A stretch of 64,000 nt of DNA, taken from assembly GCF_003323735.1 (NCBI RefSeq), contig NZ_QOIM01000030.1, forward strand, positions 62,001-126,000, in the 5' to 3' direction. Both the position numbers and the translations under genes were made by a program. Positions 38,223 through 46,675 of the stretch are shown here, in pieces (position 1 is the first letter of the stretch; each line of letters begins with the position of its first letter). Source of the stretch: Streptomyces reniochalinae (GTDB lineage: Bacteria > Actinomycetota > Actinomycetes > Streptomycetales > Streptomycetaceae). The notes beneath the pieces are model-generated. The model ran no database searches, was not told where the DNA came from, and saw only the letters and a program-made list of their open reading frames with translations.

Positions 38223-40472
38223 CTACTCCACCACGTCGATCGGATAGCGGTTCGTCTCGGCACCGGCCGCCGTCACCACCTGCACCTCCACGCGCCCCGG
38301 TTCGACCTCCACGGGAACGGGCACCGTCAGCGCCGTGTCGGCGGGGCTGGCGAAACCGCCACGCACGGGGATGAGCGGGGCGTGCACATGGACGGTACCG
38401 ATGCGCACCACCATGCGGGAGAGCCGGTCGGGCTCTGTGGCCCCCACCGGGACGAAGCCCGTGCCGCGGATCTCGATGTCGTCCCCCGTCCTGATCGGCG
38501 CGTGCAGGTCGCCCACCTCGCGCGCACGCACCACCGACAGCACCACGGGACGGCTGCTCTCGGCGTACTTGCCCGCCAGGTACGTCACGGTCGAGACGAC
38601 GACCAGGAGCGCCAGCCCCCACGGCAGGTCGGGCAACCGGTCCGGCTGCCCGGCCAACCGGACGGCGGCGAAGACCACGGCGGCCGCGCTGACCAGCACG
38701 TACTGCACATCGGAGAACGCGCCACGGCCCGCGTCGTCCGTGAGCAGGTCAGCGGCGCGCGGACGGTCGGCCCGCACCTTCTGCAACCGCCTGCCCTGTA
38801 CCCGTACGGTCACCGTCCGGCGCACCACGACGGCGACCGCGCACGTCAGGGCCACGACCGTGACCATCCCCGCACCCCGCGCAAGACCGAGCCCCGCCAG
38901 CAGGTCACCGCGCGCCCCCGCGTCCGGGGCCGCCGCCAGTTCGACGGCCAGGACCAGCACGGCGAAGACGGACAGCAGCACCCAGGCGGCGGCCACCGTA
39001 CGTGAGGTGGACAGCCGGTTGTCCTCACCGAGGACAGGCGCCAGCACCCCGCCGCGTGCCCGGTGCAGCCACGCGGCCGTCGACAGCAGGACGGCCGAGA
39101 CCAGCGCCGCCACCAGACCGGCCGTTCGGCCCACCGACCAGCCGTCGGCCAGAGCGGTCAGCAACTGCACCAGCAGCAGCACACCGACCGCCGCCCACAC
39201 GGCGAGGACGGTGCGCCGCCACAGCCGCGCCACCCACGCCTCACCCTCCGCACGCCTCCGGTCGGCCACCTCACGCGCAGCCCGGGTCAACTCGTCGGAC
39301 ACCCACTGGCGCGAGGCCCCCGCCGAGTGCGCGAGACCGACCGGCACGCCCTCACCGTCAGCCAACTCGTCCCGCCGCCGCACGAACGCCTCCACCGCCC
39401 TGCGGTGCTCATGGCGAGCACTGCTCGGACAGTTCTCGCACTGGCAGGGCGCGGCGGAGGAATCGGTGGCGCGGGAGGTACGACCCGCCTCGGGCCGCGC
39501 CCCCGTCTGGGACCACGCCGACTCCGGGCCCGCCCGGTGCGGCCTCCCGGCGCCGCCCAGCGGCAGCTCCACCCGAGGAGGCCGCCGCCGACCGGCACCT
39601 GAACCTGTGTCCGTGCCTGCGCCTGTCGTGCCGGTGCCGGTGCCCGTCGCGCTTGTGCTCGCCGCTGTGGCCGTGCCCTCCGGCCGTGCGGCCGGCTCCT
39701 GACGCGGGGCGCGGTCAGCGGGCCGTGCTTCGCTGCGGCGCGCCTGTGCGCTGCGCGCCTCTGCGGGGCGTGCCTCCGGGGGACGGGTTCCAGGGGAACG
39801 GGTCTCAGGAGAAGGCGCCTTCGGGGGGCGCGTGTCGGTCGGGCTCGCGCCGGTCGCCGCCGGGCGTGCGGCGGAGGGTGACGTGTGTGGGCCGGGTGCC
39901 GCTGGGCGGGCGCCGGAAGGCGTCTCGCGCGGGCCGGATGCCGTCGGGCGGGCGTCGGGAGGGGCCTTGCGTGTGCCCGTGCCCGGAGTCGCCTGGCGGG
40001 TGCCGGGTGCCGTCGGGCGCGTGCGGGGGGCTGCCGGGTCGGGCGAGCCCGAACGCCCCGCCGATCGCGCGGGGTTCTCGCCGCCCCTGGCGCCGGGAAC
40101 CCGGGACCCCTCCGGGCTCCGGCCGGCACCGTGACCCCCCTCACGAGTACCGGGGGCGTCACCGTCGTTCGCCTCGCGTGCGGCGCCCGGCTGACGGGTG
40201 GTGCCCGCCTCGCGTGTGGCGTCCGTGGTGCTGCGGGGCGCCCGGTCCGCAGCGCCGGGCTGCGCACCGGCGCCTGGGTCCCGGCCCTCCTCCGCGCGCC
40301 GCTGCTTCGCCCCGGCGCTCCCCGCGCCACGCGTGTCTCCGGCGGTCGGACTCGTTGCGGAGTCGGCGGGTGGGCGCCGGGCGTCGTCGTCGGTGCGCTG
40401 GGCGGCGCCGTCGGGGCCGTCCTCGTCGTCGTCCGGGCCCTTCGAGCCGTCCCGAGCCGTGTCCACGGCCAC
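38223..40472 (-). CDS. Low-complexity-tailed multi-TM membrane protein, function unknown
   Basis: 749 residues, no recognised family. Roughly the first 330 residues are Ala/Pro/Arg/Thr-rich and repetitive (units such as ARPAAPG and TRPPEARP), then a Cys pair (CQCENCPSS). From about residue 390 there are 6-7 TM helices (VLAVWAAVGVLLLVQLLTAL, GLVAALVSAVLLSTAAWL, VAAAWVLLSVFAVLVLAV and others). The last 110 residues form a soluble beta-rich domain (GDDIEIRGTGFVPVGA, VEVEPGRVEVQVV) like an IPT/TIG or carboxypeptidase-regulatory fold. GTG 40472 was chosen with GAGAGG upstream. Confidence 0.7.
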   Translation of the reverse strand: MAVDTARDGSKGPDDDEDGPDGAAQRTDDDARRPPADSATSPTAGDTRGAGSAGAKQRRAEEGRDPGAGAQPGAADRAPRSTTDATREAGTTRQPGAAREANDGDAPGTREGGHGAGRSPEGSRVPGARGGENPARSAGRSGSPDPAAPRTRPTAPGTRQATPGTGTRKAPPDARPTASGPRETPSGARPAAPGPHTSPSAARPAATGASPTDTRPPKAPSPETRSPGTRPPEARPAEARSAQARRSEARPADRAPRQEPAARPEGTATAASTSATGTGTGTTGAGTDTGSGAGRRRPPRVELPLGGAGRPHRAGPESAWSQTGARPEAGRTSRATDSSAAPCQCENCPSSARHEHRRAVEAFVRRRDELADGEGVPVGLAHSAGASRQWVSDELTRAAREVADRRRAEGEAWVARLWRRTVLAVWAAVGVLLLVQLLTALADGWSVGRTAGLVAALVSAVLLSTAAWLHRARGGVLAPVLGEDNRLSTSRTVAAAWVLLSVFAVLVLAVELAAAPDAGARGDLLAGLGLARGAGMVTVVALTCAVAVVVRRTVTVRVQGRRLQKVRADRPRAADLLTDDAGRGAFSDVQYVLVSAAAVVFAAVRLAGQPDRLPDLPWGLALLVVVSTVTYLAGKYAESSRPVVLSVVRAREVGDLHAPIRTGDDIEIRGTGFVPVGATEPDRLSRMVVRIGTVHVHAPLIPVRGGFASPADTALTVPVPVEVEPGRVEVQVVTAAGAETNRYPIDVVE

Positions 40473-40625
40473 TGTGCAACCCCGCCTCTCAACTTCCATG
40501 TGATGCAAGGGGATTGTGCCTCACCTCGGCGGTGGACGGCTTCTGCGGCCGTCCGCGGCCCGGGTGATCCTGCTGGAGAGAGGTTGATAGCCGCGCCCAG
40601 CGGTGCTCGTACGGATGAGCGGCGG

Positions 40626-41867
40626 TCAACCGCCGGTTGACGTCGCACCGCTGGGCCGGACCGCGCCGGCGAAGGGCATCTGGTCGATCGGGGCCACGCG
40701 CACCGACGTACCGGGGCGCGGCGCGTGGATCATGCGGCCGCCGCCGATGTAGAGGCCGACGTGGCTGACGTTGTCGTAGAAGAAGACCAGATCGCCCGGC
40801 GCGAGCCGGGAGCGGGTCACGCGGGTGCCCGCGTGGATCTGGCTGTAGGTCGTACGCGGCAGCGAGACGCCCGCGGCCTTCCACGCCGCCTGGGTCAGCC
40901 CTGAACAGTCGTACCCCGACGGGCCGGTGCCGCCCCACACGTACGGCTTGCCGAGGGCGCGGTGGGCGAAGGCGACCGCGCGGGCGGAGCGCCCGGCCGT
41001 CGCGGCACCGGCGGGGTGGCGTGCCGGCGAGGCGTCGCTCTTTTTGGTGACCCCGGCGCCGTTCCCCGTCCCGCCCGCGCGGCCGCCCCGTCCGGATTCT
41101 GTCGCGGACGGGCTTGCTTTCCGGCCGCCGTCCGTGGGGGACGGGTCCGCGGGTTCGCCGAGGACGTCGGCGCGCTGTTGCGCCGTGAGGGTGTCGAGGA
41201 GCCGCTGTGCGGCGCGCAGCTTGCGCTGGACGGCGGACTTGTGGCCGCGTGCCGCCTCGGCCGAGCGGTCCAGCTCGTCCGAGGCGCCTGCCGCCTCCTT
41301 CCGCAGCTGTGCCAGATGCCGGGTGCGTGCCGCGGTGCGGCGCAGGGTTGTCGCCCTGCGGTCCGCGACCCGTTCGGCCAGCGCGGCGTGCTCCAGGTAG
41401 GCGGACGGGGTGGCGGAGAGAGCGAGCCGGAGGGTGGGGGAGACGCCGCTGCCCTCGCGGTACTGCTGGGCGGCGTACCCCCCGAGTGCGGCGCGGGCGG
41501 TGTTGAGCCCGGCCTGTGTGCGGGCGGCCTCGTCGCGCAGCGATTCCAGTTCCTCGCGTGCGGCCTCCGCCTTGCCGTGGGCGCCGTTGTACGCCTCGGT
41601 GGCGCTCTCGGCCTCCCGGTGGAGCCGGTCGACCTTCGCCTTGACGTCGGCCTTGTCCGCGGGAGATTCGTCGGAGGGAGCCTTGCCGGCGGGGGCGCGG
41701 TCGGCGGACTCCCTGTCGGCGGGGGCTTGGCCTGCGGGAGCCTTGTCGGCGTGGGCGGTGCCGCCGAGGGAGGTCGCGCCCGCGATACCGGCGAGGGTGA
41801 GGGTGAGGGCCGCGCGGGCGGCCGTGAGCGGTCGGGGTCGGGGAGGGGGTTTGCGGTGCGAGGCCAT
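40626..41867 (-). CDS. Secreted NlpC/P60 peptidoglycan endopeptidase
   Basis: 413 residues. A signal peptide (AARAALTLTLAGIAGATSLGG, ending AHA near residue 40) leads to a charged coiled coil (about 60-230, ADVKAKVDRLHREAESATEA), a Ser/Gly linker, and the catalytic NlpC/P60 domain with Cys in GYDCSGLTQAAWKAAG and His in VSHVGLYIGGGRMIHAP. This is the architecture of RipA/CwlO-type D,L-endopeptidases that cut stem peptides in peptidoglycan. Start ATG 41867 lies after AGGAAGTGA. A 12-bp hairpin sits in the leader, but no c-di-AMP riboswitch was recognised. Confidence 0.93.
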   Translation of the reverse strand: MASHRKPPPRPRPLTAARAALTLTLAGIAGATSLGGTAHADKAPAGQAPADRESADRAPAGKAPSDESPADKADVKAKVDRLHREAESATEAYNGAHGKAEAAREELESLRDEAARTQAGLNTARAALGGYAAQQYREGSGVSPTLRLALSATPSAYLEHAALAERVADRRATTLRRTAARTRHLAQLRKEAAGASDELDRSAEAARGHKSAVQRKLRAAQRLLDTLTAQQRADVLGEPADPSPTDGGRKASPSATESGRGGRAGGTGNGAGVTKKSDASPARHPAGAATAGRSARAVAFAHRALGKPYVWGGTGPSGYDCSGLTQAAWKAAGVSLPRTTYSQIHAGTRVTRSRLAPGDLVFFYDNVSHVGLYIGGGRMIHAPRPGTSVRVAPIDQMPFAGAVRPSGATSTGG

Positions 41868-41924
41868 GGGGGCCGTCACTTCCTCATCGGGTGTCACTGA
41901 GGTCACATCTGGCCCGGCTGCCGG

Positions 41925-41957
41925 GGTGGCCGCGCCGACCGGCGGGGCGCGGCCACC
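41925..41957 (-). promoter_or_regulatory. 12-bp hairpin in the NlpC/P60 leader
   Basis: GGTGGCCGCGCC (41925-41936) and GGCGCGGCCACC (41946-41957) form a perfect 12-bp stem with a 9-nt loop, about 60 nt upstream of the ATG. It may be a leader regulatory structure; no riboswitch consensus could be matched around it. Confidence 0.45.
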
Positions 41958-42171
41958 TGGCGAGGACGCTATGTGCGGACCCCGCTGCCGGGCACGGGAA
42001 TGACCGCAAGTGATCTTTATCGGCCCAAGCTGCCCTTCTCTGTCCGGTAAGGGCCGCCGGGCGCACGGTGCCGGGCGCATATGCGCGGAGCCGACCGAAG
42101 CCGTGTCGGCCTCGACGGCGAAGGTGGGGGTGTGCTAAGAGCGCCTGAAACGCCCGGATACGCTCACCGGC

Positions 42172-42525
42172 ATGGACGTACTCATCAATGTCTTCGTCGG
42201 CCTGCACGTCATCGGCATCGCCGCGCTCCTGGGCGGTTTCTTCACGCAGATGAAGGCGATGGGCAAGGGTGAGGCCCGTATAGGCGCCGGAATGCTCCAC
42301 GGGGCGCTGACCATGCTGGTCACCGGCGTCGCCCTGATCGGCCTGCACCAGGCCGACGACAGCCCGGTGAACAACATCAAGATGGGCGTCAAGCTCGCCC
42401 TGCTCGTCGTGATCCTCGGCATCACCTACGTCAAGCGTGACGACGAGCGCGTGAGCACCCCGCTGTTCGGCGCGGTCGGCCTGCTGACGATGGTCAACAT
42501 CTTCATCGCCGTCCTGTGGGTGTGA
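42172..42525 (+). CDS. Small integral membrane protein
   Basis: 117 residues with four TM helices: VFVGLHVIGIAALLGGFFTQ, LHGALTMLVTGVALIGLH, GVKLALLVVILGITYV and LFGAVGLLTMVNIFIAVLWV. The conserved His residues in helices 1 and 2 (GLHVIG, MLHGAL) could ligate a heme or metal, but this is speculation. No SD is obvious. A short intergenic region separates it from pcrA. It has no named family and is best annotated as a conserved membrane protein. Confidence 0.85.
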   Translation: MDVLINVFVGLHVIGIAALLGGFFTQMKAMGKGEARIGAGMLHGALTMLVTGVALIGLHQADDSPVNNIKMGVKLALLVVILGITYVKRDDERVSTPLFGAVGLLTMVNIFIAVLWV

Positions 42526-42676
42526 CCCTCCCGCCCGTCCGCGGGGCCCGTGGGTGTGCCACGGCTGCGGGCGCTACCCGTCCGTGGGCGCCCGTGGAGG
42601 TGACCCGGAGCGCTCGGGGCCGGGTTTTCCACAGGGCGTGAGGTGTGTCGGTGTGTCGGCCTAGACTCGTACGACG

Positions 42677-45208
42677 ATGAGCAGCCTCTTCGACGACAGC
42701 TTCCTGGCGGACCTCGACGGCACGAGCCCCGAGGCGGACGCGCCGCCCCCGCCCGAGGACCCCGAGACCCCCGGACCGCACGGGCACCAGGGCCCGGAGG
42801 AGGAGATCCCCGAGGATCTCTTCCACGGCACCTTCGCAGGCCCGGGCGCGGCCGCGGGGCGTGACGCCTACCACCGTGACGGCGCGCCCCGCTCCGTCGT
42901 CGACCCCGCCGCGCTCCTGGAGGGGATGAACGAGCAGCAGCGCGAGGCCGTGCTGCACGCCGGTTCCCCGCTGCTCATCGTCGCGGGCGCCGGCTCGGGC
43001 AAGACGCGGGTGCTCACCCACCGCATCGCCTACCTGCTGGGCGCCCGGAACGTTCACCCGGGCCAGATCCTCGCCATCACCTTCACCAACAAGGCCGCGG
43101 GCGAGATGAAGGAGCGCGTCGCCGATCTGGTGGGGCCCCGCGCCCAGTCGATGTGGGTGTCCACCTTCCACAGCGCGTGCGTGCGCATCCTGCGCCGGGA
43201 GAGCAAGAAGCTGGGCTTCACCTCGTCGTTCTCGATCTACGACGCGGCCGACTCCAAGCGCCTGATGGCCCTGGTCTGCCGCGATCTGGACCTGGATCCG
43301 AAGCGGTTCCCGCCCAAGGCGTTCAGCGCGAAGGTCTCCAACCTCAAGAACGAGCTGATCGACGCGGAGGACTTCGCCGGGCAGGCCGGGGGCACCTCCC
43401 GGACGGAGTCTGGGGGAGGGTTCGAGAAGACCCTCGCCGAGGCGTACACGATGTACCAGGCGCGGCTTCGCGAGGCCAACGCGCTGGACTTCGACGACCT
43501 GATCATGACGACGGTGCACCTGCTCCAGGCGTTCCCCGACGTCGCCGAGTACTACCGCCGCCGCTTCCGCCACGTCCTCGTCGACGAGTACCAGGACACC
43601 AACCACGCGCAGTACCAGCTGGTGCGCGAGCTCGTCGGCCCCGCCGAGGAGCAGGCGGAGCTGTGCGTGGTCGGCGACGCCGACCAGTCGATCTACGCCT
43701 TCCGCGGCGCCACCATCCGCAACATCCTCCAGTTCGAGGAGGACTACCCGGACGCGACGACGATCCTGCTGGAGCAGAACTACCGCTCCACGCAGACGAT
43801 CCTGTCCGCGGCGAACGCCGTCATCGAACGCAACGCCGACCGCCGTCCCAAGAACCTGTGGACCAGGGCGGGCACGGGCCCCCGCATCACCGGGTACGTC
43901 GCCGACACCGAGCATGACGAAGCCCAGTTCGTCGCCGAGGAGATCGACCGCCTCGCGGACGGGGAGGCGGCGGACGGCGAGCCGGCCCGTGAGAAGGTCC
44001 GCGCGGGGGACATCGCCGTCTTCTACCGCACCAACGCCCAGTCCCGTGTCTTCGAAGAGATCTTCATCCGCGTCGGTCTGCCCTACAAGGTCGTCGGCGG
44101 CGTGCGCTTCTACGAGCGCCGGGAGGTCCGCGACATCCTGGCGTACCTGCGGGTGCTGGCCAACCCGGAGGACGCGGTGCCGCTGCGCCGCATCCTCAAC
44201 GTACCCAAGCGCGGCATCGGGGAGCGCGCCGAGGCCATGATCGAGGCGTTGGCCCTCCGCGAGAAGATCACCTTCCCGCAGGCGCTCGTCCGCGTCGACG
44301 AGGCGTACGGCATGGCGGCACGCTCGGCCAACGCCGTCAAGCGCTTCAACGTCCTCATGGAGGAGCTGCGCACCGTCGTGGAGTCCGGGGCCGGGCCTGC
44401 CACGGTGCTGGAGGCGGTGCTGGAACAGACGGGGTATCTCGCCGAGCTCCAGTCCTCCACCGACCCCCAGGACGAGACCCGCGTCGAGAACCTCCAGGAG
44501 CTCGCCGCCGTCGCCCTGGAGTTCGAGCAGGAGCGGGGTGAGGAGGAGTCCGCGGGCACTCTCGCCGACTTCCTCGAACAGGTCGCCCTCGTCGCCGACT
44601 CCGACCAGATCCCGGAGGAGGGCGACGAGGAGGGCGTCGTCACGCTCATGACCCTGCACACCGCGAAGGGCTTGGAGTTCCCCGTCGTCTTCCTGACCGG
44701 CATGGAGGACGGCGTGTTCCCGCACATGCGCGCCCTGGGTCAGGTCAAGGAGCTCGAAGAGGAGCGCAGGCTCGCCTACGTCGGCATCACGCGCGCCCAG
44801 GAACGGCTGTACCTCACCCGTGCCACCCTGCGCAGCGCCTGGGGCCAGCCCTCCTACAACCCGCCCTCCCGCTTCCTGGAGGAGATCCCGGGGGAGCACC
44901 TCGACTGGAAGCGGACGGGTGCGGGCAGCGGGACCGCCGGGGCTCCGTCGGGCATCGCCGCCTCCCTGTCCTCGTCCGCCGGCGCCTCGTCCCGGCGCGG
45001 GGGCCCGTCCGGCTTCGCCACGCGGCGGACGTCGGACCGGCCGGTGGTCTCCCTCCAGGTCGGGGACCGCGTCACCCACGACAGCTTCGGCCTGGGCACC
45101 GTCCAGGCCGTCAAGGGCAGCGGTGACAACGCCGAGGCCACCATCGACTTCGGCGGCGAGAAGCCCAAGCGGTTGCTGCTGCGGTACGCGCCGGTGGAGA
45201 AGCTGTAG
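42677..45208 (+). CDS. pcrA: ATP-dependent DNA helicase PcrA/UvrD
   Basis: 843-residue SF1A 3'-5' helicase for nucleotide-excision repair and replication restart. Motifs in order: Q-motif EQQREAVLHAGSP, Walker A AGAGSGKTRVL, TFTNKAAGEMKERV, Walker B DEYQDTN, GDADQSIYAFRGA, LEQNYRST, TLHTAKGLEFPVVFL, and VGITRAQERLYL. A C-terminal Tudor-like domain (QVGDRVTHDSFGLGTV) is the PcrA RNA-polymerase-binding module. Start ATG 42677 appears leaderless or nearly so: no SD, and TAGACT (42662-42667) lies 9 nt upstream. It ends 6 bp from the convergent TetR gene. Confidence 0.96.
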   Translation: MSSLFDDSFLADLDGTSPEADAPPPPEDPETPGPHGHQGPEEEIPEDLFHGTFAGPGAAAGRDAYHRDGAPRSVVDPAALLEGMNEQQREAVLHAGSPLLIVAGAGSGKTRVLTHRIAYLLGARNVHPGQILAITFTNKAAGEMKERVADLVGPRAQSMWVSTFHSACVRILRRESKKLGFTSSFSIYDAADSKRLMALVCRDLDLDPKRFPPKAFSAKVSNLKNELIDAEDFAGQAGGTSRTESGGGFEKTLAEAYTMYQARLREANALDFDDLIMTTVHLLQAFPDVAEYYRRRFRHVLVDEYQDTNHAQYQLVRELVGPAEEQAELCVVGDADQSIYAFRGATIRNILQFEEDYPDATTILLEQNYRSTQTILSAANAVIERNADRRPKNLWTRAGTGPRITGYVADTEHDEAQFVAEEIDRLADGEAADGEPAREKVRAGDIAVFYRTNAQSRVFEEIFIRVGLPYKVVGGVRFYERREVRDILAYLRVLANPEDAVPLRRILNVPKRGIGERAEAMIEALALREKITFPQALVRVDEAYGMAARSANAVKRFNVLMEELRTVVESGAGPATVLEAVLEQTGYLAELQSSTDPQDETRVENLQELAAVALEFEQERGEEESAGTLADFLEQVALVADSDQIPEEGDEEGVVTLMTLHTAKGLEFPVVFLTGMEDGVFPHMRALGQVKELEEERRLAYVGITRAQERLYLTRATLRSAWGQPSYNPPSRFLEEIPGEHLDWKRTGAGSGTAGAPSGIAASLSSSAGASSRRGGPSGFATRRTSDRPVVSLQVGDRVTHDSFGLGTVQAVKGSGDNAEATIDFGGEKPKRLLLRYAPVEKL

Positions 45209-45214
45209 CCCCGT

Positions 45215-45880
45215 TCACCGGAAGGTCTTGCGGCCCCGGGCGCCTCCGGCGGAGGACTCCGCGGCCGCGGGGCGTCTTCGGATGAAGGTGCCCGCGCGTG
45301 CCGCGTGGTAGGTCGCGTCGGCCGTCCGCCGCGCCACCCCGGGCTCCAGCGGCTGGCGGCTGATCAACAGCCGGTAGTAGATCGGCGCGCTCACTGCCTC
45401 GACGACGGCGAGGACGTCGGTGCCCGGAGGGATCTCCCCTCGGGCGGCGGCGTGCCGGACCATGCCGGACACCTGGCGGGTACGCGCGGCGAAGAAGTCC
45501 CGCACCGTCCGCTCACCCTCGGGATGCGCGGTGGCCGCGGCGACCATGCGGAACAGGGTGTTGCGGTGCTGCGCGGACGTGTACAGGGTCAGTATGCCCT
45601 CGGCCAGGCGGCGGAGATCCTCGCGCAGGCTGCCGGTGTCGGGGATGCGGATCTCCCCGGCGATGTGGTCGAACAGGTCGAGGACCACCCCGTGCACCGA
45701 GCCCCAGCGCCGGCGGATCGTCGAGGGGTGCACCCCGGCTCGGGCAGCCAGCCCTTCGACGGTCAGCTCCGCGTACTGCCCGGCCCCCAACTTCTCCAGC
45801 GCAGCGTCGAGTACCGCGGTCCGGGTGCGGGCCGTCCTGCCGCCCGGCCGTATTGATCCGTGAGCCTGCTGCTGTGTCAT
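45215..45880 (-). CDS. TetR-family transcriptional regulator
   Basis: 221 residues. The N-terminal HTH is clear (TRTAVLDAALEKLGAGQYAE, LTVEGLAARAGVHPSTIRRRW) with a C-terminal TetR ligand domain (YTSAQHRNTLFRMVAAATAH). Start ATG 45880 follows GGAGGAGGGC. It is divergent from the lipoprotein gene, and a palindrome overlapping its own -35 box suggests autorepression and control of the lipoprotein. The ligand is unknown. Confidence 0.92.
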   Translation of the reverse strand: MTQQQAHGSIRPGGRTARTRTAVLDAALEKLGAGQYAELTVEGLAARAGVHPSTIRRRWGSVHGVVLDLFDHIAGEIRIPDTGSLREDLRRLAEGILTLYTSAQHRNTLFRMVAAATAHPEGERTVRDFFAARTRQVSGMVRHAAARGEIPPGTDVLAVVEAVSAPIYYRLLISRQPLEPGVARRTADATYHAARAGTFIRRRPAAAESSAGGARGRKTFR

Positions 45881-46005
45881 GCCCTCCTCCGCGGCCGCCC
45901 GGCACCAGACGCTGAAGCTGTTGCCCGCGCCCCCGCCACTGGCCTCCGCACCCGCCGCCGTCCTCCCGCGCCCGTCCTTCCGTACCGGGCCGCATGCCGG
46001 GCCGC

Positions 46006-46049
46006 ATGCTAGTCTCCCTCGCGGCTAATGCGTCAAGTCGCGCATTAGC
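46006..46049 (-). promoter_or_regulatory. TetR-gene promoter with overlapping palindromic operator
   Basis: On the minus strand TTGACG (46036-46031) and TAGCAT (46011-46006) are 19 bp apart. The palindrome GCTAATGCG-N8-CGCATTAGC (46024-46049) covers the -35 box, as expected for autorepression by the adjacent TetR protein. The same dyad is 80 bp upstream of the divergent lipoprotein start. Confidence 0.65.
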
Positions 46050-46129
46050 AGGGGTGGGTGGGTCCGGGCGAGTGCCCCGGATGACGCGGCAGCCGCACCC
46101 GATCCGGCAGTGCGAAAGGAGACGCTGTC

Positions 46130-46633
46130 ATGCGGAGGAAGTGGGGCCCCGCCGCCCTGGTGCTGGCCGCCGGACTGCTGGCCGGATGCGGAGGATCCGC
46201 CGGAGACGAGGGCTCCGACAAGGCGGAGCCCAGCAGAGCGGAGTCCGGCAAGACGGAGTCCGGTGCGTCGGAGTCCGGTGCGTCGGAGTCGGGAAAGTCG
46301 GGGTCCGGGGAGGCGGGGTCGGGGGAGTCCGGCAAGACGGAGCCCGGTAAGTCCGCGGGGCTGGACGGCACCTGGCGGGTGGGCAACCGGGGAAGCCCCC
46401 TCAGTACGCTGAAGATCAACGGGACGAAGGCCGAGACGACCGGCAAGCCGACCTGCCCCGGCGAGATCGACGCCCCGAAGGGCGAGAAGCCGCGCATCGC
46501 GCTGCGCTGCGCCAAGCCTCTCGACGGCCGCGAGAAGGGCACCGTCGAGATCAAGCCGGACGGGTCGAAGCTGAACATCAGCTGGGACGGCCCCGAGTGG
46601 GGCGGCTACATCGATGTCTTCAGCCGTAGCTGA
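46130..46633 (+). CDS. Secreted lipoprotein
   Basis: 167 residues. A type II signal peptide (VLAAGLLAGCGGSAG) with lipobox LAGC sets Cys20 as the lipidated residue. A Ser/Gly/Glu/Lys-rich linker with repeats (SGASESG) is followed by a small C-terminal domain (GLDGTWRVGNRGSPLSTLKI, KPTCPGEID, ISWDGPEWGGYIDVF) with a Cys pair. No family name was recognised. ATG 46130 follows AAAGGAG. It is divergent from the TetR gene, which may control it. Confidence 0.87.
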   Translation: MRRKWGPAALVLAAGLLAGCGGSAGDEGSDKAEPSRAESGKTESGASESGASESGKSGSGEAGSGESGKTEPGKSAGLDGTWRVGNRGSPLSTLKINGTKAETTGKPTCPGEIDAPKGEKPRIALRCAKPLDGREKGTVEIKPDGSKLNISWDGPEWGGYIDVFSRS

Positions 46634-46675
46634 ACCGATGGGCGCGGGCCCGGGACCGCCATGGGGGCGGGTCCG

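Noticed and set aside
41868-42080. Possible c-di-AMP (ydaO-type) riboswitch before the NlpC/P60 gene
   Set aside because: Such riboswitches precede cell-wall hydrolases in Streptomyces, but the conserved ydaO core motifs could not be found; only one 12-bp hairpin is present. The M23 leader (48554-48700) was checked with the same result.
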